Assembly (NCBI GenBank): GCA_003999685.1
Contig: CP021224.1
Coordinates: forward strand, 2,728,001 to 2,792,000
DNA from: Taiwanofungus camphoratus
Taxonomy: Eukaryota; Basidiomycota; Agaricomycetes; Polyporales; Taiwanofungaceae
Direction of reading: 5' to 3'
Length of the DNA stretch: 64,000 nucleotides
A program made the translations under genes and the position numbers. Under the pieces are notes generated by a model. It was not told where the DNA came from. It saw only the letters and a list, made by a program, of their open reading frames with translations, and did not search any database. The stretch's first letter is position 1; every line of letters begins with the position of its first letter. Below, piece after piece: positions 1 through 9,531 of the stretch.

Positions 1-348
1 GAAGAGAACGAGTCCCAGTAGGAGATGCGCGGTGACTTGCTTGAAGATAGTATATTAGTCCAGTATGTCCGAGGGTAATGGAGAGTACTGATTGTACGTA
101 TAAAGGTAGTACTACTAGTATGCAATGTGCACCGTTATGATTGTAGCGACCGCTATCGATCCTTTACTTACGGGACGATGCCAAATTCAATCATATGATA
201 TCACTTGCTCACTTGGACTCAAGCTAGCTCAGCGCTTTCGTTTATTGAAAACTTTCTCCACAAGGCTTCCCTCTAATGGCACCCACGGTAGCAATACACT
301 AACCAAGGACGCGGGAAATTCTCCTCGATATTTTCATCATCCTCACCC
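1..348. other. 5' flank of the PX gene, no gene recognised
   Basis: This stretch ahead of the PX-domain gene holds only a short open frame with no recognisable domain or codon pattern. It probably contains the PX gene promoter, but no clear TATA box stands out. Confidence 0.4.
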
Positions 349-1183
349 ATGGCGTCTGCTGCGTCAGCGTCAGGGCAGCCATTGTCGCCCCCTGACTTAC
401 CATCACACCCGTTTGAGAATGCCAAAGGTTTGCTGGTCATACTGCCCGATAAAATTGATGTTGAGGAAGAGTCCCGACTCTACGAGGAGCTTTGTGAGGT
501 GAGTCATGAGGTACTGGTAAATGGGCTCAGAAACGAGGTGTTTGAGCATTCTTCAGAGTCCAGACGACAATTCGTTTGCACCTCCACAATCTCCTCCACG
601 CTCTTCTCGAGGGACTCCCTCAGTCTTCTCGCGCGATATCTGGTTGGGAGACAACTCTGGCGAAAGTCAGACGTTCGCTCGTGACATCGAAATTGTTGGA
701 TGGACCAGCGTCGGCGACAGACGGGGTGGCGCATATATAGGTAACCTGTTTTCCTGCCCGTCTGTGTGCTTGACGGGAGCTGAGTAGCAAGAAACAGTAT
801 ATGACTGTGCAATACGGACTAAGGAGGTACGGTGGTTGGCATAACTCTTAACTCTGGGTGCTGAGACTGTCACGATAGGGCACCATCATACACGTACACA
901 AGCGATACAGCGCTTTTTCTCAATTGTATGCTAGGCTCCGTGCGACGCTTCCTGTCAGCCTTTTCCTTCCTCCCCTCCCGCCCCGTGCTGATGATAGCCG
1001 TGTGGACAGGAACATCAGCAGCATTTCATCCCCACCCTGCCTCCGAAATATCCCCTGGCAAAGTTTCGTCCAACTTTCCTTGATCGTCGGCGACGGCTTC
1101 TTCAGCATTGGCTTTCCTCAGTCCTATTACATCCGGATATTGGTGGATGCCAGGCAGTTAGGGAGTGGGTGATAGACCAGTGA
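349..1183 (+). CDS. PX-domain (phosphoinositide-binding) protein, sorting-nexin/Ypt35-like
   Basis: Five exons join into a continuous frame of about 200 residues: 349-498, 557-740, 798-826, 879-953 and 1019-1183. Each junction has GT...AG ends and keeps phase. The spliced protein has a short Ser/Pro-rich N-terminus, then a PX-like domain: IEIVGWTSVGDRRGGAYI-type first strands, VYDCAIRTKE, the KRYSAF motif that carries the canonical phosphoinositide-binding Arg-Tyr, a LRATLP...LPPK proline loop, and FRPTFLDRRRRLLQHWL before the final helix. PX domains bind phosphatidylinositol 3-phosphate on endosomal or vacuolar membranes. The small size and lone PX domain resemble Ypt35-like adaptors rather than BAR-containing sorting nexins; that assignment is inference. 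It is unrelated to the kinase array that follows. Confidence 0.85.
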
Positions 1184-1270
1184 TATATGTTCGCTCAATA
1201 TGCAACACATTGCCATCGAGGTATCATGGTCACGCAGGCCGTGCACACAAGCTTTGGCCCTTGACTACTT

Positions 1271-1276
1271 TATAAG
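1271..1276 (+). promoter_or_regulatory. TATA box of the first FunK1 copy
   Basis: TATAAG follows the string TTGACTACT, which is also found just before the TATA box of the second FunK1 copy near 4643. The two promoters therefore appear to descend from one sequence. Confidence 0.5.
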
Positions 1277-2114
1277 GCGGAAAATCAAATTGTATCTTTA
1301 TTCTGTTGTCCCCAGATTCACTACCGCGACGGTTCCTCTCCTCAAATTACAGTGATATCATGATGAATGATACCTCTTATGACTTAGCAGATGGAGCGCA
1401 CCACAACTAATCTGCAGAAACGGCGGTGGTCGATGCACATGTCGGAGGTGGATAGCACCAAAGCACCGCCTAAAAAGATTCGCTGGTCAGCAGGTAAGCG
1501 AGAACAACCCATGCAACAACTTCGAGTCTCATTGTGGTGATAATTACACAGCTGCCGCATCTCAGACAACTCCTCTCAATTTAAGGGATATCCACCATGC
1601 TTTGGAAGAGGATGACGCAGCTCAGGATGAAGTTGCAAAGCGTTATGTACAGGCGCATTTTGAAGACAAGGTTCTCCGCCAATTGCCTGTCCGCGAGTTC
1701 GTTCGCGCAGTTTGGAACTTCACCGCAGCAGACATGCCTGACTTAGATATTGCGTGCTATACGCTTCCAATCGATACCCTGAACAGGTATCTGCAGTGTC
1801 AATGGAAAAGTTACAGCTGTCAGCCCTTGATGGAAATTATACATCACGTACTCAGCCAAATATCATTTAGTGACCGCCCTGAACCAAAGCAAAAGCGTCT
1901 TGGAAAACGGAAGTGCTTTCGCCTACGCAAACACACGCTGAAAGGAGATTACAGTTGGGGATTGAAGTCGGACTTGGCATGGGGTACTGCCAAGTGCGAT
2001 CAATGCCTCCCTTGGGAATGGTGCCCTGGCTTTATCGAAGTTAAGAAGGTACCTTGGAAACCTTTGAAGCGTAAGACTGATGTTGAGGTGCTGTAAAAAT
2101 TTTGTGAGATTGTA

Positions 2115-2528
2115 AGATATGCCCATCTCATTTTCGACTACTATCATCACAGTGTGACCATCACGTGTAACAGCCGGACAAGTGTTTGTTAAGGCATTAG
2201 TTACATGATAGGTACTGAATATAAACATAATTAATGCAGTTGCTCGAACGCTACCTTCAAACTAAAATGATTGTAACATGCTTATCTAAGCAAACATGTT
2301 CAATTCCATACAAGATGGTCTTATAACTATCTAAGAAGGCTTTTAATAAGAATCGGCCACCATCAAACTGTAGAGAGGTCATTTCCGCACAGTTTGATGG
2401 TCGCGGAATTTTGAGTTATGTGCTATGTCTTTAGCCTATAGATTTTTTCGTATTTCTCTCTGCCAAATTGCTGTAAGCGTGACAGACAATGGTCACGTGA
2501 TGTAGTCGAGAATGAGATAGGCATATCT
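2115..2528. mobile_element. MITE-like non-autonomous DNA transposon, TA target site
   Basis: The 414-bp segment has terminal inverted repeats of about 45-50 bases with a few mismatches. The left end reads AGATATGCCCATCTCATTTT and the complement of the right end reads AGATATGCCTATCTCATTCT; similarity continues through CGACTAC and a TGACCAT block. TA lies at 2113-2114 and at 2529-2530, as expected of a TA target duplication in Tc1/mariner-type or Stowaway-like elements. There is no transposase gene inside. A 13-bp hairpin lies near its middle. It sits at the exon 2/intron 2 border of FunK1 copy 1, a site that in copy 2 holds only a 65-bp intron. Confidence 0.85.
2359..2401. repeat. Hairpin (inverted repeat) inside the MITE
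   Basis: ACCATCAAACTGT (2359-2371) and ACAGTTTGATGGT (2389-2401) form a perfect 13-bp stem with a 17-base loop. It lies near the centre of the inverted-repeat element and may be part of its fold-back structure. Confidence 0.8.
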
Positions 2529-3649
2529 TATGAGGACACAATAATCACGGTCGTTCGCATACACTGATATTCTTCTAACTGCTCTCGTTACAGCCAACTT
2601 CCCCTGCCTGCAAGTCAGGCAATGCTATATCTAGTTGAGCTGCAGCATGCACTAGCCCGTGTATGTTCTCTGGCATTAAACGCAAGGGACCTGCGACTAA
2701 TTCTGACGACGACGTCGAATCTCCGTCAAAGCGCTTTTGCTCTACCGATAATGACCATTCGGACGCGAAGGTTGGCTCAGCAGGACACATCAACGTCAAG
2801 TTGAGCCCCGATGAACAACCAGTGTCGACAGACAAAAACAGGGAGATACGTGATTGAGCTGTTGTCTCATGGTATGCGGTCCTACGCAACCGGATGCACC
2901 ATACAGTGCACGACTATAACACTGTGGTATGGAGATCGGATGGGACTCATCCAGTCGGAATCCCTTGACTTCAAGAAGGAGCCACATCTACTCTTTCTAT
3001 TACTCGCTGCATTGGATTCTGCCGACCATACGCACGGGCATCTGTCCTTTCCTCGAATTCCCGACGAGCGCTCATGACGCAATTCTGGTGTTCAGCTTGA
3101 GCTGGATGATCAACCGTGAACAAAATGGCAGTGGGGAAGTTGGTCTTTGACTTCGATGAAAGTCGCTCAGTGATCACCGAATTTGGAGTGGTCGGACGAG
3201 GGACTACGGTTGTGCCAGTCAAGGCTACTGGAAAAGTGAAGGTTTTGTTTGGCGAGGATGACCTTAGAGTAAAGGCGGCATGGCCTCCCAAGGAGCACTA
3301 TGCGGAAGACGGCTTCGTCAGGGCCATCCGGACGGGACTGGAGGAACGCGCACCACGGTGGCTTGATCATGTAGTCGATCTGAAATGTTCGGTCACTCGC
3401 AAGATGGGCGAAATGGATTTCCCCAGATCCCGCATGTCAAGCGTTTTGGGTTACGAGGAGCGGGTGTTCCGAGTCATAGTCATGAAGGTCCTCCAGATGG
3501 TGGATAGTGTTGATGAGTTTAAAAAGATATTCGTCGACGTTGTGAGCGGCAAGTCTGTTCGTATTATGTTGCGTGCGACGGTCACTAACTAGGATTTGGA
3601 TTAGCTCATCACTGGGTATGGAAGACCTCTGGTGTCTTGCATCGCGACA

Positions 3650-4647
3650 TAAGTCTGATTTCTGGTTTACGGATGGAAATATTATCCTTATGGTCGGACA
3701 TGCAGCGTTCAAAGTGCACCGCGGCCAGCTCGAGAGGCATTCCGACATTTTTAGAGATCTTTTTGCAATCCCACAGCCACCGGGCGAAGAACGTATCGAT
3801 GGATGCTTCTGGGTAGAGTTGTACGATTCTCCTTCTGACTTCTTACATCTCTTAGGTGCATTGTACGATGGGCTGTGAGTATTGCCTCTATTATACGATC
3901 GTTTTGATGTCTGACGGTCTCTGACGCAGCTATTTCAAGAAGTCATCTGCTAGTGATTTTCCTGCCGTAGCAGCAGTTTTGCGTCTCTCAACGAAATACT
4001 TTATTGAACATCTTCGTGATCGTTGCTTGGTTCGGCTCAAAGCAGATTGGCCAACTACTCTCGTCGGTTGGGATGATAGGGAAAAGCAAGCTACGGACAG
4101 CATTGGCCGCTATACGCCTCGCGAGACATTTCCACATCCGATTCTTGCCATTGAGCTTGCACAAGAACTCAAGCTTGATGATATTCTTGCTTCTGCTTTC
4201 TATGACCTGTCTCGCTATGGACCTCGGAAAATTGTATCTGGAACCACCTCTCCTCCCCTGGTGTTACCTCTACCTGCATCTCTGCCTTCCGCTTCCTGCA
4301 AAGCATCGATTGAAGAACACGCGGTGATCTGCCTTTCACAACAAGATTTATACATCACGCTTTTGGGGCGGGAAGCTGGGCAGCGCTATATGGCTACTTT
4401 CATCGACAAGGAAATTGCCAATCGCCCTATATCCTCCGACTGCACAAACAAGCTGAAGGAGGATGGAAGGGTCTGTCGGGAATCGTTTTACTTTATCATG
4501 CTCAACGTTTTGCGCTCTGTCGACTTACTTAACAAAGTAGATTCATCACGTGACAGTCACGTGTGTCGCGTTCCCATTGTTCTTCCCGGCCACGGAACGT
4601 CGATCGAAGCAAGCCACCCATTTGACCTGGCCTTTGACTACTTATAA
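3650..4647 (+). pseudogene. BTB/POZ-domain gene fragment, fused to FunK1 at both ends
   Basis: Two exons, about 3650-3874 and 3930-4647, are joined by a GTGAGT...GACGCAG intron. They encode most of a BTB protein of the same family as the intact gene at 56921-58258. Shared motifs are SRHKSDFWFTDGNIIL at the BTB start, FKVHRGQLERHSDIFRDLF, the YDG turn before the intron, and VLRLSTKYFIEHLRDRCL after it. The 5' end has no start codon of its own: it is joined to a FunK1 HRD motif at about 3650-3665. At the 3' end the frame runs into the promoter region of the next FunK1 and stops inside its TATA box. BTB proteins usually dimerise and can recruit cullin-3 ligases. This copy looks like a truncated chimera; whether it is transcribed is unknown. 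Confidence 0.8.
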
Positions 4648-4648
4648 A
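4643..4648 (+). promoter_or_regulatory. TATA box of FunK1 copy 2
   Basis: TATAAA lies 92 bases before the ATG at 4740 and follows TTTGACTACT, as in copy 1. The TAA at 4645-4647 inside it is also the stop codon of the upstream BTB-derived frame. Two CACGTG/CACGTGT boxes lie near 4547-4564. Confidence 0.6.
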
Positions 4649-4739
4649 TCAGGAGACTGAAGTCATGTCCTCATTCTTTCCTTTTTGAATTCGCTACTGC
4701 GATAGTTGCTCTCCATCTACTCAAAGCGACATTACCAGT

Positions 4740-7504
4740 ATGACTGACACTTCTTACACTTCAGAGACGGACGACACCGTTCCCGAGCTGCAAAAACGTC
4801 CGTGGTCTGTACCTACGTATATGTCTGAGGAGGATGGTCTCAAAACTCCGCCACCAAGGAACTGGTCCGTAGGTGAGCAGGAGTGAATATTGCCCATGAA
4901 ACAAGTCTCACTATGATTGTAACACACAGCTGCCGCATCTCAAGCAACTCCTCTCAAATTAAAGGGTATCTACGATGCCGCAGGAGAGGACGGAACAATT
5001 GTAGACGAAGGCGCGAAACGCTATGTACGAACGCACTTCAGAGATAAGGTGCATCGTGGGTTGTCTATCCACGAGTTCGTTCGCGCAGTCTGGAATTTTA
5101 CCTCCGCCGTCATGCCCAATGTTGCATTCTACACACTTCCAATCGATAGTGTGAACAAATATCTTCAGTGTCGGTGGGAAAAGAACAGCTATAAGCCCCT
5201 CGTGGAAATTCTACAACATGTACTCAGCCAAGCATCATCTAGTAATCGTCCAAACCTGAATCGAAAACGTCTTGGAAAACTCAGCTTCTTCCGTCTACGC
5301 GAGCGCACTGTAAAAGGACATTATGCTGAGGCACTGAAGCCAGATTTAGCATGGGGCACGGCCAAGTGCAGCCAGCGTCGGCACTGGGAGTGGTACCTTG
5401 GCTTCATCGAAGTCAAGAAAGGATCTCGAAAGCCTTTGAAGCGCAAGGTTGACATGCGTATCCTTCCAAGATCATTAAAAATGGTATGTAAAACCTCCAA
5501 TTGTAGTTATTTGTATGCACTAATCGTCTTCTAATTACCCTTTTTCAGCCAACTTCCCCGGTCTGCAAGCCAAGAGTTGCTACATCTAACAAAACTGTAG
5601 CATGCGCGAGCATACGAATGCCTTCGGGCGTAAAACGCAAGGGAACAGCAACTGTTTCTGAAGATATCGAACCTCCTCCCCCAAAACGCTCTCGTTCTAA
5701 CGCCAATGACGATATGGATACTAACATGGCCTCAGTAGAACACATTAACGTGGAACTCAATCCAGATGACCAGCCTGTGTTGACAGATGACGAAGTGCAG
5801 GCAGGGAAATACATGAACGAGTTGCTGTCTCATGGCATACGGTCCTATGCAACCGGATGCATGATAAGGGACACGACTGTAACCCTCTGGTATGGTGATC
5901 GAATGGGGATCGTTCAGTCGGAATCCTTCAACTTCCTTCAACAGCCGCATCTATTGGTTCTAATCCTCGCCGCGATGGATTCCGCTGATCATGAACACAT
6001 GGGGATCTGTCCTTTTATCACATTCCCAAGAACCTCTTACCACGAATACTCTGGTGCGAAGCTTGAACTGGACGATCAACTTGCGATAGACGTGAACGAA
6101 AACCCGCTAGAGAAGCTGGTCTTTGATATTGACACTGCTCGAAGAGTGATTACTGAATTCGGAGCAGTTGGCCGAGGAACGACAGTCGTACCAATCAAGG
6201 CCACTGGTACGGCGAAAATTATGTTTGGAAAAGATGATCTGGTAGCAAAGATGGCATGGCCTTCGAAGGACCGTGACGCGGAGGACAATTTCATCAGGGT
6301 CATCCGGACAGGACTCAAAGAGCATGCGCCACGCTGGGTTGATCACGTAGTCGATCTCAAATGTTCCGTGACTCGGCATATGGAGGAGATGGACTTTCCC
6401 AGAATTCACATGACAGGTCTCCTGAATTACGAAGAACGGTTATTCCGAATCATGATTATGAAGAAATACTAAGTCCTCCAAATGGTGGATAGTGTAGATG
6501 AGTTCAAAAAGATATTCGTCGACGTCGTGAGCGGTCAGTTTTCTTATATCGGTCCGCGTTCGATGATTGCTGACCAAACAGTTGCGTCAGCGCATCACTG
6601 GGTGTGGGAGACCACTGGTATCTTGCATCGCGACGTCAGTGTGAACAATATCATGTTCTATAGACATGAGAACGACGGCGTTAGGGGTGTCCTGTGTGAT
6701 TGGGACCTTGCGATGTTCAAACCCTCAGAGAAGGACTACAACGAGGATGATGATGAACTTTTTGAGGAGAACAAGGACGACGGCGGTAACGTACTTCAGG
6801 AGCCCCACGAGCCATACGAAGATAGGGCGGATGATAATACGGGATCACAGACCAAATCATCGGATTCCAAAGCACAAAAAGTGGATCAAGAAGAGGCTGA
6901 CTCAGCATCTGCGAGAGAGGACCCACGGTCGGGGGAAGAAAATGGCCAAGTGTCCAAGGAAGCCAACACAGCCCAAGAGCAATCGCGTAAACGACCGAGG
7001 TATCGCACTGGCACAGGACCATTTATGGCTCTCGATCTGTTGGCAAAGGGAAGGGCTCCCCTTCACCGTTACCGTCATGATCTAGAGTCATTTTTCTTTG
7101 TGCTAGCGTGGGTCTGTGCGGTGTTTGATCCTGTGGCGCACAAGTTCGGACATCTTCCAGAGTGGGAATCCAAGAATTTGTCCTCGATCGGCTCCCACAA
7201 GAAGGAATTCATTTTCCACGAGGAGGATTGTGTACAAGCTTTCCGTGCGGCACATAAGGACTACGCAATACTTGCTGAGACATGGGTCCGGTCGCTTAGG
7301 AGTCTATTTGTTCGCGTCGCAGATGCACGCAATTCAATTGAAATTCTTCGGGGCGATTGCAAACTCGCGATTGCAAGAGATGATTGGGAAGAGGTGCACA
7401 CAATGAAAGCAGCAATCATGCAAAAGAAGGCAGAAAGGAATACCATGGTGACGTACGAAAAATTTATGCAGCGCCTTGGTGTTCCCCCCTCAATTCCTCG
7501 ATGA
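4740..7504 (+). pseudogene. FunK1 fungal-type protein kinase, copy 2, with one in-frame stop
   Basis: Four exons (4740-4872, 4930-5483, 5549-6533, 6591-7504) give an 861-codon frame broken only by TAA at 6470-6472; the intact copy has Glu at that position. Motifs in order: EFVRAVWNFT, LAWGTAKC, RMGIVQSE, GRGTTVVPIKATG, LVAKMAWP with the likely ATP-binding Lys, the catalytic loop LHRDVSVNNIMF, DWDLA in the DFG position, a long acidic insert, then RTGTGPFMALDLL and the HRYRHDLESFFFVLAWVC helix. FunK1 kinases are a fungus-specific protein-kinase family, expanded in mushrooms, with mostly unknown substrates. If the stop is real, translation yields a product lacking the catalytic loop. It could also be a sequence error or a segregating allele, because the frame downstream is otherwise clean. 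Confidence 0.8.
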
Positions 7505-8140
7505 TGCCTGTTATTAACGAGACACCGACTCCCATCGTGTACCATTTTTAGCCTTAGCAAGCCACATAGATCTTCTCATGTACTGGCGTTCGTAATGGCA
7601 CAGCGGCGTGTCACACCGACAGGTGTATACCCAATGTATAATCGACCTTATACCATGAAATACTTCCGCAGAGCGATTCCAATTATCTTGTAACACGATA
7701 GGACCCGTACTTTAAAATCGCCGGCAAGCTAAACTGTAGAGCACACTCAGCAGCAAACTGTGTGAAAATCCTCGGCATGCTTGGAGACATGACAGCTTGT
7801 AAACACTATATATGCCAGGAGACGCGAGAGGCTTCATCTCAGACCACACCAATAGATGTTGGAAATTCCAGTTTCTATGCTCGGTACATACAGATCACAT
7901 GACCTAACGTAGTACCTGTTCATACGTACCTGATTCGGTACGTGTTTGCTGGCGGAGACCAGGTCAAACATGGTCTATTCTTCCTCTGTTGTGCGGTCTC
8001 AGCTAAACTACAACAATAGACGCTGCCTTTTTCATGAACACTCGGAAGTACAAGTTGAGAGGCAACTCGAGGGAGGGTCCGATGATCTACGAAGTCGAGG
8101 AGCAAAATAAGTTACCTGATGTTGTGAATGCTCTTGTCGT
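7505..8140. other. Spacer between FunK1 copy 2 and the F-box-like relic
   Basis: No gene was recognised. A short string near 7720-7765 (AAACTGTAGAG...AAACTGT) resembles the middle of the MITE at 2115-2528, but the match is too short to call a second copy. Confidence 0.4.
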
Positions 8141-9031
8141 AATATGAACCTTGACAAGAGACAGACCTTCAGCCCTACGCCGATGAGAGGTATGAAGCCC
8201 ATAATGAGCCTCCTCGAATTTCCGCCGGAGGTCTTGCTCGTTATGTAGGACCATATCCATATCCTGCGCGATGCTGTCTCTCTCGCAGTGGCACATCGCG
8301 CACTTCTAAGCGTCGGCTGGAAACACATCAAGCTCTTGATCGCGACCTCGTGGGCGGGCAACCGTGTCGTGTGTCTCGGTAGTTGTATGCACACAACAGA
8401 CTTGCCGCCCGGTATGCTCACGGATGCGGAGCAAAAGAAGCTAAGCTTGGATGCTGACTCGTCGAAGGACACCGATCTAGACTCGGTTTCATACTCGTGT
8501 TCGGACTTGGACTAGGTGTAGGACTGGGTGCCATGTTCGCGCTTAGGCACAGTTTTGAACGTCGTCTCGGACGTGCAGTGCCGAACTAAGAGGCGTATGA
8601 GTGAGTACACATCTTTGTGGAAGGTCGCCCAGAGGACTTACAAGGAAGTCGGGGGGCGCGGTGATACTGGCATCGAGGAACTATACATGCGTAGGATGCG
8701 TCGCCGCGATCACTGGATGTTCATGCAGTTAACCACGCCGCAGTATGGCGCTGTGAACATATCATGGGCGCTGTGCAATCTCTCTAAGCAAGAGTACATT
8801 CGTGCAGATGCAGTCGCGAAGCTCACGAAGGCTCCGCTGAACGGTCCGTTGATCAAAGGGTCGATCGGCCTCGGCGAAGTGCTCTTGTCGCAGATTTGTT
8901 GGTCTTCATATGCCAGTACTTTCTTTCGTATGACGGCGACCTTCATCGCAGAAATTGGGCTGGTGATCGCTTGGAGGATCAGCACGATGAACAGGCTGGA
9001 AGGAATGAAGACGCAAGTAACTGGCGTCTAA
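8141..9031 (+). pseudogene. F-box-like family member, decayed copy
   Basis: This is a relic of the family found intact at 24528-25853 and 26621-28070. A piece of the short second exon (N-L-D-K motif near 8147) is followed directly by the F-box-like segment LLEFPPEVLLVM, then a stop at about 8245, and HIHILRDAVSLAVAHRALL. Next come SWAGNRVVCLG and LPPGMLTDAEQKKL, then stops near 8512. The C-terminal domain is visible from 8597: YTSLWKVAQRTYKEVGGRG, YGAVNISWALCNLSKQEYI and IGLGEVLLSQICWSS. The frame then slips, so the final GDRFEIN-like part reads in another frame. Several stops and at least one frameshift make it non-functional. Confidence 0.8.
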
Positions 9032-9531
9032 GTTAATACCATTCGTATATACATCTCGGAAGGATAAGAGTATGTCTCGAGTTGATCAACTGGTATTGCA
9101 GAATTTCGTGAGAGCTGCCAAAGCATTCGGGTCAAATAAGGATGATAATACGCAATCATAGTAAAGAAACGAGGACGAACGTTAACTGCTGTTTGTTGAG
9201 GATGTCTCGCTGAGCGGTGAACATCGATGAATACCGAGCTTGATTGTCACATGCATCTTGATTTTGTCTTGCGCGCAACGGTTAGTACGGCGCACCCTTT
9301 ATTCACGTGTGTTGAGATACAGAAAGTAGCAAGTGCGACCGGTCAAGGCCATTATTTACTTCAACAACGTTCATCTAAATATCGATAGCAGTCTACACCT
9401 GATTTATGCTGAATGCTGGTCTCCTCCTGACCAATCGCTCTTGAAGCTAGTATCAGCTCCCACTGCCGCATTTCGTCGACCTTTTGGTTCAAGACCGCCG
9501 TTCTAGCTCGCTCTTCTCAGTTCCGTCTATT
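9032..9531. other. Spacer and probable promoter of the Rtc1/WDR24 gene
   Basis: Nothing coding was recognised. The stretch lies between the decayed F-box-like gene and the WD40 gene and probably holds the latter's promoter. Confidence 0.4.

Larger units (their letters stand above)
1391..3660 (+). pseudogene. FunK1 fungal-type protein kinase, broken copy 1
   Basis: Closely related to the FunK1 copies at 4740-7504 and 19562-22271. Exon 1 begins at the ATG at 1391; the upstream ATG matching copy 2's start (near 1363) runs out of frame. Exon 2 starts near 1560 with the AAASQTTPL segment and runs through the conserved EFVRAVWNFT and LAWGTAKC motifs. The frame then stops at 2094-2096, beside a small transposon (2115-2528). 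Homology resumes at about 2592. The middle part has several small deletions and frameshifts near 2835-2860 and 3040-3120. A later open part keeps FGVVGRGTTVVPVKATG and the segment around the ATP-binding lysine, here RVKAAWP. The kinase ends at about 3655, inside the catalytic-loop HRD motif, where BTB-gene sequence takes over. The whole C-lobe is missing, so it cannot encode an active kinase. Confidence 0.85.

Noticed and set aside
125-502. Open frame overlapping the first PX exon
   Set aside because: It runs in another frame through the PX exon and has no domain; the spliced PX protein explains the region far better.
7715-7765. Possible second copy of the MITE
   Set aside because: Only about ten bases match the middle of the element, and no inverted ends were found around it.
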